A stretch of DNA of 17,302 bases from an uncultured Paracoccaceae bacterium (GTDB taxonomy: Bacteria > Pseudomonadota > Alphaproteobacteria > Rhodobacterales > Rhodobacteraceae). The position numbers and the translations under genes are program-made. The stretch spans positions 1 through 17,302 of the forward strand of contig CALBSG010000090.1 of NCBI GenBank assembly GCA_937927675.1, given 5' to 3'. Positions 7,514-14,411 of this stretch are shown here, piece by piece (position 1 is the first letter of the stretch; every line of letters starts with the position of its first letter). Below the pieces are notes generated by a model. The model did not search any database. It was not told the origin of the DNA and was given only the letters and a program-made list of their open reading frames with translations.

Positions 7514-8320
7514 TTACCCGCCGCAGGTAGACAGCCTGTGAACCCCGCGCAAGCCCGCTTCGCGCAGGGCTGCCACGCCATGCGCTGGAACCTGCCCCGG
7601 CGCAAAGATCAGGGCGCGGGCTGCACCGGAATGTGAGATCGCCCAGCCAAGCGCGCCAAGATCCCGCGCCAACGCCTCGGTCGGATCGCTCACAGGGCCG
7701 CGCCGGGCAATGCAGGCCCGCGCGCTTTCGCTGGCAAGCGCAGCACGGCGCGCCAGATCGCTGCCGGACCGCCACGCGGTGACCAGCTCGGAGATATCGT
7801 CGTAATCCTGATCGCCGGCGCGGGTCGGGCGTGCTGGCCCCCAGAACCCGGCGAGCAGCTGCGCGCGCGGTTGCGGTGGCAAAAGCCCGCCCAGCAGCTG
7901 GCCTTCACGCGGCGCCCAAAGACGCTGTGCAGGCGCCGCGAACATCAGGGGGTCGCTTGCCCCTTCGGCAGCGATGCAGGCGCGCGCCAAGACCTCGGGC
8001 CTGTATCCCGCGCCCGCCACCGCCAAAAGTCCGGCCGTGGACATGCCGGTGCCCATCCCCGGCGGATAGGGCAGGCGCAGCAGGACGCGCCCCTGTGGCC
8101 TGCCGCCAAGTTCCCGACCAAAGCGGGCCAAAACAGCGGGCGACAGCGCGCCATAGCCCATGGCATGGCTGAATAGCCCTCGTGCGGGGCGGCGCCATGC
8201 GACAAGGGCAACCCCTTGCGGCACCAGTGTCACCAGCGCCAAGGGACCGTCCGGCCCCAACCTGCCCTGCAACCATTCTCCGAAATGGCAGGGCAAGGAG
8301 ATCGGGCCTTCAGCCTGCAT
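7514..8320 (-). CDS. bluE: GHMP-family L-threonine kinase, BluE/PduX-like
   Basis: This protein resembles the PduX/BluE group of GHMP kinases, which phosphorylate L-threonine to L-threonine O-3-phosphate for cobamide synthesis. With the start at 8320 it has 268 residues. It opens with a short strand and HFGEWLQG near 12-19, matching the G-E-x-x-QG opening of the group, and has the GHMP ATP-binding loop PPGMGTGMSTA at 86-96. Other in-frame ATGs at 8335 and 8350 are possible; 8320 is chosen for its closeness to the conserved opening and a GGGG upstream. It overlaps the last 11 nt of bluB in another frame, suggesting translational coupling. The next gene, cobC, uses its product. Confidence 0.85.
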   Translation of the reverse strand: MQAEGPISLPCHFGEWLQGRLGPDGPLALVTLVPQGVALVAWRRPARGLFSHAMGYGALSPAVLARFGRELGGRPQGRVLLRLPYPPGMGTGMSTAGLLAVAGAGYRPEVLARACIAAEGASDPLMFAAPAQRLWAPREGQLLGGLLPPQPRAQLLAGFWGPARPTRAGDQDYDDISELVTAWRSGSDLARRAALASESARACIARRGPVSDPTEALARDLGALGWAISHSGAARALIFAPGQVPAHGVAALREAGLRGVHRLSTCGG

Positions 8321-9020
8321 GCTGCCCCGTCGCATACTGGCCCCAACCATCGTGATAGATCAGATCGTCCAACGGCAGCCGCCGCGCCCAGCCTTTGGCC
8401 TGCAATTCAGGTTCTGAATACAGCTCATCGACATGGCCAAGGCAAAGCCATGCAACCGGGCTGACATGCTCTGGCAGACCCAGAATATCGCGCAGGTCTT
8501 CGCGGTGAAAAATGCTGACCCAGCCAACGCCAATACCTTCGGCCCGTGCCGCCAGCCAAAGGTTCTGCACGGCGCAGACGGTCGAGAACATATCCATCTC
8601 GGGCTGGTGCGTGCGGCCCAAGACCACCGGCCCGCCGCGCGTATGATCACAGGTGATGCACAGGTTGACCGGCGCTTGGCAAATGCCCTCCAGCTTCAGC
8701 GCGGAATAGAGCGGGCGTTGGGCGCCGGGAAACATCGCGCAGGCCTCGGCATTGGCGCGGGCAAAGGCGGCTTGGGCCTTGGCTTTCACCTGATCTGATC
8801 GAATGACGATGAAATTCCACGGCTGCGACAGGCCAACCGACGGCGCGTGATGGGCCGCGGTCAACAGGCGGCGCAGGGTGTCTTCGTCGATCGGGCGGGA
8901 GGTGAATTGGCTGCGCACATCACGGCGCGACTGGATGGCGCGGTAGACCGCCTCCCGCTCGGCGGGCGCAAAAGGCCCGGCGGGCAGGAGAGAGCTTTCG
9001 GCACTTAGGACGTCAGACAT
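8310..9020 (-). CDS. bluB: 5,6-dimethylbenzimidazole synthase BluB
   Basis: BluB is a flavin-destroying enzyme that uses O2 to turn reduced FMN into 5,6-dimethylbenzimidazole, the lower axial ligand base of cobalamin. The 236-residue product has the nitroreductase-like fold signature: YRAIQSRRDVRSQF near 26-39, HHAPSVGLSQPWNFIVIR and GWVSIFHREDL. These are typical of BluB rather than general nitroreductases. The ATG at 9020 has AAGGGGA about 6 nt upstream. It is the first gene after the riboswitch at 9077-9231, with a terminator-like hairpin in between, and is followed by bluE and cobC. Making this base needs oxygen, in keeping with the aerobic cobalt-insertion genes here. Confidence 0.95.
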   Translation of the reverse strand: MSDVLSAESSLLPAGPFAPAEREAVYRAIQSRRDVRSQFTSRPIDEDTLRRLLTAAHHAPSVGLSQPWNFIVIRSDQVKAKAQAAFARANAEACAMFPGAQRPLYSALKLEGICQAPVNLCITCDHTRGGPVVLGRTHQPEMDMFSTVCAVQNLWLAARAEGIGVGWVSIFHREDLRDILGLPEHVSPVAWLCLGHVDELYSEPELQAKGWARRLPLDDLIYHDGWGQYATGQHAG

Positions 9021-9036
9021 GGTATTCCCCTTGGCG

Positions 9037-9074
9037 AAAAACGGAACCGCCGCCGGCCTTCGGCAGCCCCGGTT
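9037..9074 (-). terminator. Intrinsic terminator in the bluB leader (riboswitch expression platform)
   Basis: On the minus strand GCTGCCG (9067-9061), a 5-nt loop, then CGGCGGC (9055-9049) form a 7-bp GC-rich stem with one G-U pair. AACC (9074-9071) and GGTT (9048-9045) extend it, and five U (9041-9037) follow after CCG. It starts 2 nt after the riboswitch 3' end and finishes 16 nt before the bluB start, so B12-dependent termination is the simplest reading. Confidence 0.6.
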
Positions 9075-9076
9075 TC

Positions 9077-9231
9077 GTCTGGCCGGTCTTCTGACTTGGC
9101 TTCGCAAGGGGCCACGCCTTCCCAAGCCTTGCGGCCAGTGGCATCTGCGACCCCCTCCACCTTACAGCGTTGGGCACGTTGTGGAGTTGCACCACATTCC
9201 CGATTCTCCGCGCTTGCGCGCGGCACCAGAC
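9077..9231 (-). ncRNA. Cobalamin riboswitch upstream of bluB-bluE-cobC
   Basis: Minus-strand reading gives P1 GTCTGG (9231-9226) closing with CCAGAC at 9082-9077. Between them are ATCGGGAATGTGGTG, TGCCACTGGCCGCAAGG, TTGGGAAGGCG, and the B12 box AAGTCAGAAGACCGGCC. The core is less canonical than in the other two riboswitches: it reads GCCCAACGCTGTAAGG instead of the usual GCCCCCGCAACTGTRA, followed by a GGAGGGGGTCGC stretch. It should control DMB and aminopropanol phosphate supply in response to cobalamin. Confidence 0.88.
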
Positions 9232-9237
9232 AAAGGC

Positions 9238-9266
9238 CCGATACCCCAAGGCCGTGCGGCGGGCAA
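9238..9266 (-). promoter_or_regulatory. Candidate sigma70-type promoter for bluB-bluE-cobC
   Basis: TTGCCC (9266-9261), 17 nt, then TATCGG (9243-9238) would place the transcription start at about 9231, exactly where riboswitch P1 begins. Each box is a weak match; the position is the main support. Read-through from cbiO, 24 nt upstream, is an alternative. Confidence 0.4.
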
Positions 9267-9290
9267 CGGGTTTGCCTCGCGCGGCAGCGG

Positions 9291-10151
9291 TCATTTGACG
9301 GCGCGAAGCGCCGATGGCATGTCGGGAAACAGCAGGCCCAGCAGGGCCTCGGTCGTGCGGGGCATGGGGCCTGCCACGGGGCACAGCCCGCGTGCGCGCG
9401 CCGTCAACCACAGATCGACCAGCATCGGCGGGCGCAAGCCCGCGCGGGCCAAGAGATCGGCATCGGTCAACAGGGCCTCGGCCGCGCCCTGCGCCAAAAC
9501 CGTACCGCCTTGAAACAGCGCCACATCATCGGCCAAGGTCTGCGCCAATTCGATGTCATGGGTGGAAAACACCAGCGTCATGCCGCGCTGGCCCAACTGC
9601 CGCAAAACGGCGATCAGCTGATCTGCCCCTTCGCGGTCAAGCCCCGCGGTGGGTTCGTCCAGTAAAAGGATCTCGGGCTCCATCGCCACGGCCCCCGCAA
9701 TCGCCACCCGCTTTTTCTGCCCGCCCGACAGCATATGCGGAGGGCGCCCCGCCAGATCGGCGATCCCCAAAGCCTCAAGCGCGGACTGCACCCGGGCGCG
9801 CACCACCGCCTCGCCCAAGCCTTGATTGAGCGGACCAAACGACACATCCTCGGCCACGGTCGCGGCAAAGATCTGATCGTCGGCGTCTTGCAACACCAAG
9901 GCCACGCGACTGCGCCATTGGATCAGGCCACGGCGGGAATACGCGCCGGGCTGATCGCCCAGAAAAACCGCCCCTTTTTGCGGGCGCAGCGAGCCGTTCA
10001 GATGCAAAAGCAGGGTGGATTTGCCCGCCCCATTTGGTCCCAGAATAGCCAGTTTGCGCCCTGCCTCTACCTGCAAGGACAGGTTGCACAGCGCCGGAAC
10101 CTCGCCGGGGTAGGCATAGTGCAGATCGTTGGCCGACAGGACTGCGGTCAC
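9291..10151 (-). CDS. cbiO: Cobalt ECF transporter ATPase CbiO
   Basis: CbiO is the ATP-hydrolysing subunit of the CbiMNQO cobalt importer, on the cytoplasmic face. The 286-residue product has Walker A GPNGAGKST at 38-46, the Q-loop region VLQDADDQ near 86-93 typical of ECF ATPases, signature LSGGQKKR at 141-148, Walker B ILLLDEP at 161-167 and the H-loop His198. The start is taken as GTG at 10151, which overlaps the cbiQ stop in a 4-nt GTGA; longer in-frame versions would lie inside cbiQ. The protein has a C-terminal extension of about 60-70 residues after the ATPase core. It is the last gene of cbiMNQO. Confidence 0.93.
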   Translation of the reverse strand: MTAVLSANDLHYAYPGEVPALCNLSLQVEAGRKLAILGPNGAGKSTLLLHLNGSLRPQKGAVFLGDQPGAYSRRGLIQWRSRVALVLQDADDQIFAATVAEDVSFGPLNQGLGEAVVRARVQSALEALGIADLAGRPPHMLSGGQKKRVAIAGAVAMEPEILLLDEPTAGLDREGADQLIAVLRQLGQRGMTLVFSTHDIELAQTLADDVALFQGGTVLAQGAAEALLTDADLLARAGLRPPMLVDLWLTARARGLCPVAGPMPRTTEALLGLLFPDMPSALRAVK

Positions 10152-10894
10152 CACATCACCACCATTGCCACGGCAGCCAACAGCACCGCCGCCTGCACCG
10201 TCAGAACCAGCGCCAACATGCGTCCACAGGCCGGAACATGGGGTGACAAGACCCGCATCTCGCCCTGCCAGCCGCGCGCGGCCAGCCCGGTTTCCATCCG
10301 CCGCGCCCGCGCCAAGGCGCGCGGCAACAGATTGGCAATCACCCGCGCGGTCGAGCGCAGCCAACGCCGACGGCTGGAATGGCCAAGCCGCGCCCGTTGC
10401 GCCGCCGTCATCGCCGCCGCCTCATCCGCGATCAGAAAGACAAACCGATAGGTCAAAAGCGCCAGTTCCACCAACTCAGCCGGGACCGCCAAACGCCGCA
10501 GCCCGCCGAAAAGATCCGCCATCGGCGTGGTCATGACCAGAAACATCAAACAGAAGGTCGCGGCCATCGCCCGCGCCACCAGTTCAGCCGCCTGTGTCAA
10601 CCCACCCGGCGCCCAAGCAAGCCCCCCTGCCCCGACTTCGACCACCAGCATCAAGGCCCCGGTGGCCAGAAACCCCAAAGGCAGCGCGGCCGTGGCGAGC
10701 CAAAGGCGCAGGGGCACCCGCGCGCCCAGAAAGGTAAAGGCCAGAATCGCAAGACTGACCAGCACCGCCCCCGGCCAAGGCGGCAAGACCAAGGCCAGCG
10801 TCAGAAAGCCAAAGCCGATCAACGCCTTTTCTGCCAAGGCCCGGTGCCGCCAGTGATTCAGACTGGCCGCGCGATCAAGGGTTCCAACCGACAT
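10148..10894 (-). CDS. cbiQ: Cobalt ECF transporter transmembrane protein CbiQ
   Basis: CbiQ is the T component that couples the CbiO ATPase to the CbiM/CbiN metal-binding part. The 248-residue product has hydrophobic segments near 24-55, 68-87 and 108-124, and a last one near 222-246. The two coupling motifs of the family appear as QRARLG at 166-171 and LAARGW at 204-209. The ATG at 10894 comes 1 nt after the cbiN TGA; upstream in-frame starts lie in cbiN. The stop overlaps the cbiO GTG. Confidence 0.93.
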   Translation of the reverse strand: MSVGTLDRAASLNHWRHRALAEKALIGFGFLTLALVLPPWPGAVLVSLAILAFTFLGARVPLRLWLATAALPLGFLATGALMLVVEVGAGGLAWAPGGLTQAAELVARAMAATFCLMFLVMTTPMADLFGGLRRLAVPAELVELALLTYRFVFLIADEAAAMTAAQRARLGHSSRRRWLRSTARVIANLLPRALARARRMETGLAARGWQGEMRVLSPHVPACGRMLALVLTVQAAVLLAAVAMVVMW

Positions 10895-10895
10895 A

Positions 10896-11207
10896 TCAGG
10901 CCCGCGGCGGCAAAGCGCCGTCCTTTGTGGTGTCGCGGTCCCCGTCGGGGCGCCGGCGGCCATGCGCCCGGCCAATCGCATATCCCAAGACCAAAGCGCC
11001 AAGGGCCGCCTGCAAGGAAAACAGCATGCTGGCGACTTCACCGCTTGGCGGTTCCCAGATCGGGCTGAACCATGGAGAAAACCCTTCGGTCCCTTGGACG
11101 ATCGCCGCCGCCTCGTTGTCGGCCCCCCCGAATTCGCCGCCCATCAGCAGGGGAATGACGGCGATCAGCACAACCACCACAAGCATCCAAACGGAGCGCA
11201 TCGACAT
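10896..11207 (-). CDS. cbiN: Cobalt transport protein CbiN
   Basis: CbiN is a small two-helix accessory membrane protein needed for metal loading of CbiM. The 103-residue product has hydrophobic helices near residues 6-21 and 60-80. Between them is a conserved extracytoplasmic loop containing EFGGADNEA and WFSPIWEPPSGE, characteristic of CbiN, and the tail is charged. The ATG at 11207 overlaps the cbiM TGA by one base (TGATG); GTG at 11210 and ATG at 11201 are alternative starts. Confidence 0.93.
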   Translation of the reverse strand: MSMRSVWMLVVVVLIAVIPLLMGGEFGGADNEAAAIVQGTEGFSPWFSPIWEPPSGEVASMLFSLQAALGALVLGYAIGRAHGRRRPDGDRDTTKDGALPPRA

Positions 11208-11875
11208 CACTTGTTCCCCCCGGACAGGGCGGAAATCCGGTCTTCGTCGCGGATCTTGCCGGACAGCGCCTCGATCACCACGACGGTCAAAAGCCCCTCG
11301 GCAATCGCCAACGGAATTTGGGTGATCGCGAAGATCCCGCCGAACTTCAGCGCCGCTCCAACAAAGCCCGACACGGGATCAGGATAGGCCAGCGCCAGTT
11401 GCAGCGAGGTGAAAACATAGGTCGCCAAATCGCCCAAAGCCGCAGCCAGAAACACCGAAACCGCAAAGGGCAGCCCCGCAACCCCGGCCAGTTTCCAAAC
11501 CCCATAGGCCACCCAAGGCCCGACAATCGCCATCGAAAAGGCATTGGCCCCCAGCGTCGTCAGCCCGCCATGCGCCAGCAAAAGCGCCTGAAACAGCAAC
11601 ACAATCACCCCCAGAACCGCCATGACCGACGGGCCAAAGACGATGGCCCCCAGCCCTGTACCCGTCGGATGCGAGCAAGAGCCGGTGACAGAGGGAATTT
11701 TCAGCGCAGACAGCACGAAGGCGAAAGCGCCCGAAGCGGCCAGCGTCAAGCGGGCTTCGGGTTGCTCGCGGACGATTGTGCGAATTCTTGCGGCCCCGGC
11801 CAGAACAAAGGGAGCCGAAACGGCATACCATCCCAGCGCATGAGACGCCGGCAAAAAGCCTTCCATGATATGCAT
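11207..11875 (-). CDS. cbiM: Cobalt ECF transporter substrate-binding membrane protein CbiM
   Basis: CbiM is the membrane S component that binds Co(II). The 222-residue product starts MHIMEGFLP; in this family the N-terminal amine and His2 bind the metal and the start must be exact, which fixes the ATG at 11875. His69 in CSHPTGTG and His102 in LAHGGLTTLGAN match conserved family positions. Hydrophobic segments alternate over the whole length. An AAGGAT Shine-Dalgarno lies about 6 nt upstream. It is the first gene after the riboswitch at 11955-12153, followed by cbiN, cbiQ and cbiO with overlaps. NikM is a close relative; the cob context supports cobalt. Confidence 0.95.
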   Translation of the reverse strand: MHIMEGFLPASHALGWYAVSAPFVLAGAARIRTIVREQPEARLTLAASGAFAFVLSALKIPSVTGSCSHPTGTGLGAIVFGPSVMAVLGVIVLLFQALLLAHGGLTTLGANAFSMAIVGPWVAYGVWKLAGVAGLPFAVSVFLAAALGDLATYVFTSLQLALAYPDPVSGFVGAALKFGGIFAITQIPLAIAEGLLTVVVIEALSGKIRDEDRISALSGGNK

Positions 11876-11881
11876 GTCTTA

Positions 11882-11923
11882 TCCTTCCACATCGGACGCA
11901 CTGCTATCGAATGATCCGAAGGA
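11882..11923 (-). promoter_or_regulatory. Candidate ribosome-binding-site sequestering pairing in the cbiM leader
   Basis: In the minus-strand leader, TCCTTC (11923-11918) can pair with GAAGGA (11887-11882), which contains the cbiM Shine-Dalgarno. A rival TCGGA/TCCGA stem uses overlapping bases between them. There is no U-run, so translational control is suggested. Inferred by eye without folding energies. Confidence 0.35.
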
Positions 11924-11954
11924 CACCCCGCCCCGGACGGCTTGCAGCACAAGA

Positions 11955-12153
11955 GCGATGGCAGGTCTCCTGACTCGCGGGTCGTTGCACCCCGGTCGCC
12001 TTCCCGGCCAGTGCCCCCCGTGGAATGGGGGCGGCCAGTGGCATTTGACCGGGGACTCGCCGCTCACAGTTGCGGGGGCAGCCACGGCTTCGGCCCCTGA
12101 TGGGTAATCCTCACCGTGTTCCCTTTTCATCCCTTGGTTTTGGGAACCATCGC
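11955..12153 (-). ncRNA. Cobalamin riboswitch upstream of cbiMNQO
   Basis: This is the most canonical of the three. Minus-strand P1 GCGATGG (12153-12147) pairs perfectly with CCATCGC ending at 11955. Between lie GGGAACACGGTGAGG, GGCTGCCCCCGCAACTGTGAGCG, AAATGCCACTGG, CGGGAAGGCGACCGG and the B12 box GAGTCAGGAGACCTGCC. After TGCCACTGGCCG it carries a longer GCCCCC/GGGGGGC hairpin than the other two copies. It should repress cobalt uptake when cobalamin is plentiful. Confidence 0.96.
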
Positions 12154-12158
12154 CGGGT

Positions 12159-12187
12159 AGGTAACCGGGCAGCGTGGCGCTTGTCAA
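12159..12187 (-). promoter_or_regulatory. Candidate sigma70-type promoter for cbiMNQO
   Basis: A perfect -35 TTGACA (12187-12182), 17 nt, then TTACCT (12164-12159) would start transcription at about 12152, at the first bases of riboswitch P1. The agreement of position with the RNA 5' end supports it. Confidence 0.55.
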
Positions 12188-12262
12188 TCTGCCGGTTGCA
12201 CCATGGCGCGGGCAAGCGCTGGGGTCCGCCCGGCGTTGCCCCTGCCCCCGGCTGTGCCGCCC

Positions 12263-13534
12263 TTAGCGGAAAAGCTGGCTCAGGTGATCATTGAGATAGA
12301 TGCCCTGCGGGTCCAGTTTGCGCCGCAAGGCCCGGAAATCATGGGCGCGGGGATAGATCGCGGCCACATCTTCGCCGGTCAGGAAATGCATCTTACCCCA
12401 ATGCGGGCGTGCGCCATAGCCGCGCAGGATCTTGTCCACGGCGCGCAGATAGGCCCAGTAATCCGTGCCCGGCTCTCCGGACACCGAGACGGTCACGCTG
12501 TCTTGCTTGTGACACGGGCTCATCCACGCCTCATCCCCGGCGGTAAAGCGGTATTCGATGGGAAAGCGCGCCTCCGGAAAGTCTTCGAGCATGATCTTGC
12601 GCACCGCACGGACCGCGTCCTTGCCATGCTGGCGCGGCACAGCATATTCCAGCTCGTGAAAGTTCGGAATATATTCAATGGGGTAGACGTCAGAACTGTA
12701 GGCGACCTTTTCAAAGGTGCTTTCAAAGGGGGCGTCTTCGGTGATGTCCATCACCTTCATCTCGCAGACATCTGCCGTGCGGCCGCTTTTTGACGTCGCC
12801 GCAGTGTCGGGCAGGCAATAGAGGTGACGGCTTTCCTCATAGGGGCACCAGAAAAAGCTGAAGTGGCGGTGATTTGCCGCCAGATCATCATGCATTTCCA
12901 TGGCCGCCTCAAAGTCTTCACGCCAGATCCGCTCTTTCAGCCGATAGCTGTCGGTGGCCTGCAAGGTCATCTCTGAAATCGCACCAAGGGTGCCCAGCGA
13001 CACCCGCCCCGCCAAAAGAAGATCAGGGGTCGTTTCATCCACGACAAGGATGGAGCCATCTGGTTGAACAAGCTTCATCCCGACGATGCAATCGGCCAGG
13101 ATCGGCAGCCCGGCCCCGGTTCCATGGGTGCCGGTGGTGAACGCCCCAGCAATGGCCTGACTGTCGATATCCCCCTGATTGAGAAGCGACAGGCCTTCGG
13201 ATTTCAGCACCTTGACCAATTCGTTGATCGTGGTGCCGGCCGAGGCGGTCACCCGCCGCTTGGCACGATCGACACTTTTGACCCCCTTCATTTGCGACAG
13301 GGTGAGGTGCAGCCCATTGGTCAAAGCCACGGGGGTAAAGCTGTGACCAGACCCCGCAACCCGCACGTTCATGCCCTTTGCGCTGGCCTCGGCGATCAGC
13401 GCGCAAAGCTCGTCCTCGCTGCGTGGCGCCCCGCGTGCCGCCCGCACACAGGATTGGTTGCCAACCCAGTTGCGCCAATGCGCATGTTCAATGCCAAAAT
13501 CATTGACCAGCATGTTGTTCGAGGATGTCGTCAT
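12263..13534 (-). CDS. FAD-linked oxidase of the D-arabinono-1,4-lactone oxidase (ALO) family
   Basis: This 423-residue protein looks like a VAO-type flavoprotein of the ALO/gulonolactone oxidase family, which oxidises aldonolactones or sugar alcohols. The N-terminal FAD domain has VRVAGSGHSFTPVA at 58-70, where His64 is the position that carries covalent FAD in relatives. GTGTHGTG and SLGTLGAISEMTL follow. The C-terminal ALO domain has the RPHWGKMHF motif (HWGK at 378-381) and ends with LDPQGIYLNDHL, both typical. The ATG at 13534 is chosen; ATG at 13513 is possible. The substrate cannot be told from sequence. It sits upstream of the cbi riboswitch on the same strand, with no sign of a B12 link. 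Confidence 0.85.
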   Translation of the reverse strand: MTTSSNNMLVNDFGIEHAHWRNWVGNQSCVRAARGAPRSEDELCALIAEASAKGMNVRVAGSGHSFTPVALTNGLHLTLSQMKGVKSVDRAKRRVTASAGTTINELVKVLKSEGLSLLNQGDIDSQAIAGAFTTGTHGTGAGLPILADCIVGMKLVQPDGSILVVDETTPDLLLAGRVSLGTLGAISEMTLQATDSYRLKERIWREDFEAAMEMHDDLAANHRHFSFFWCPYEESRHLYCLPDTAATSKSGRTADVCEMKVMDITEDAPFESTFEKVAYSSDVYPIEYIPNFHELEYAVPRQHGKDAVRAVRKIMLEDFPEARFPIEYRFTAGDEAWMSPCHKQDSVTVSVSGEPGTDYWAYLRAVDKILRGYGARPHWGKMHFLTGEDVAAIYPRAHDFRALRRKLDPQGIYLNDHLSQLFR

Positions 13535-13590
13535 CGTGGCGGTCCCTGTTGCTATTTTTTCTCAGCTTACAGGAAAGGCACCATACGCAT

Positions 13591-13611
13591 AGAGGGGACA
13601 GAACCCCCTCT
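13591..13611. other. Perfect 7-bp hairpin in the ALO-gene leader
   Basis: AGAGGGG (13591-13597), a 7-nt loop, then CCCCTCT (13605-13611). There is no U-run on either strand. It lies 57 nt upstream of the ALO-family start, so it could be part of its 5' leader or an operator. Confidence 0.45.
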
Positions 13612-13620
13612 CGGAATCTT

Positions 13621-13677
13621 GGACAGCGTGCTGTGCTGGCTTTGGCCTTGCGCAGAGGCAACACGCTGCCCGTGTCC
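13621..13677. other. Large imperfect inverted repeat downstream of the GNAT gene
   Basis: CAGCGTG (13624-13630) pairs with CACGCTG (13662-13668), with GGACA (13621-13625) and TGTCC (13673-13677) as a possible outer arm. It begins 1 nt past the GNAT stop codon. A transcript-end structure is possible, but no U-run is present. Confidence 0.4.
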
Positions 13678-13678
13678 G

Positions 13679-14368
13679 TCACGCCAAACAAAATTCCGCG
13701 CGACACGCCTCAAGCGTCTTTATTTGCCCACCCTCGGCATCGAAATTCTCCGGCGAGAGCCATGCCTCATAGGCAGGCCGTAGCTTTGGCCAATCGGTGT
13801 TGAGCATGGCGAACCATGCGGTGTCGCGGTTCCGGCCCTTCACGATCAGATGCTGGTGGAACACACCTTCGTGCCGAAAACCGAAGCGTTGCGCAGCCCG
13901 TTTGGACGGCAGGTTCGAATTGTCGCATTTCCACTCGAAGCGGCGGTAGCCAAGGTCATCAAAGATGTGGCGGGCAAAGAGAAACAGCGCCTCGGTTGCC
14001 GCTGGTTTTCGCGACACCAATGGCCCCCAGTAGATATGGCCGATCTCTGCCACACCGTTTGCCGCATCAATCCGCATGAAGGTTTGCCGCCCCGCAACCT
14101 TGCCCGATGCCTTGTCGATCACCGCAAAGAACAGCGGATCCTCGCTTGCTGCCGATTGCTCCACCCAAGCGCGAAAGACCTCGCGGTCAGTTGGTGGGAG
14201 ATTGGGCAACCAGCGGAACCGCTCGTCCCCGTCCGGTTGGGCAGAGGCGTCAAACAAGCCATCCGTATGGCGGGCGGGGTCAAGTTTTTCCAGTCGGACG
14301 AACCGCCCCTCTAACGCTTCGGTTCCGGGTCTGGGGCGTGGGGTCCATACGGACAGGTCTTCGGCCAT
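13679..14368 (-). CDS. GNAT-family N-acetyltransferase (RimJ/RimL-like)
   Basis: This 229-residue protein fits the COG1670-type GNAT family: ligand-loop residues GRFVRLEKLDPARH near 21-34, a central strand with GVAEIGHIYWGP near 105-116, and the acetyl-CoA region with LFLFARHIFDDLGYRRFEWKC through NLPSKRAAQRFGFRHEG (128-168). The ATG at 14368 is chosen because AAGGAG lies 7 nt upstream; a longer in-frame version would overlap the end of the cupin gene. The substrate is unknown; relatives acetylate ribosomal proteins, amino acids or small molecules. It lies 43 nt after the cupin gene on the same strand. Confidence 0.85.
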   Translation of the reverse strand: MAEDLSVWTPRPRPGTEALEGRFVRLEKLDPARHTDGLFDASAQPDGDERFRWLPNLPPTDREVFRAWVEQSAASEDPLFFAVIDKASGKVAGRQTFMRIDAANGVAEIGHIYWGPLVSRKPAATEALFLFARHIFDDLGYRRFEWKCDNSNLPSKRAAQRFGFRHEGVFHQHLIVKGRNRDTAWFAMLNTDWPKLRPAYEAWLSPENFDAEGGQIKTLEACRAEFCLA

Positions 14369-14411
14369 TTCAGGCTCCTTGTTGAATGTTCGATTTACAG
14401 ATCCGGGTCCT

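Noticed and set aside
12263..13534. Possible B12 role for the ALO-family oxidase
   Set aside because: Only proximity to cbiM; the family acts on sugar lactones and alditols and no shared regulation is seen.
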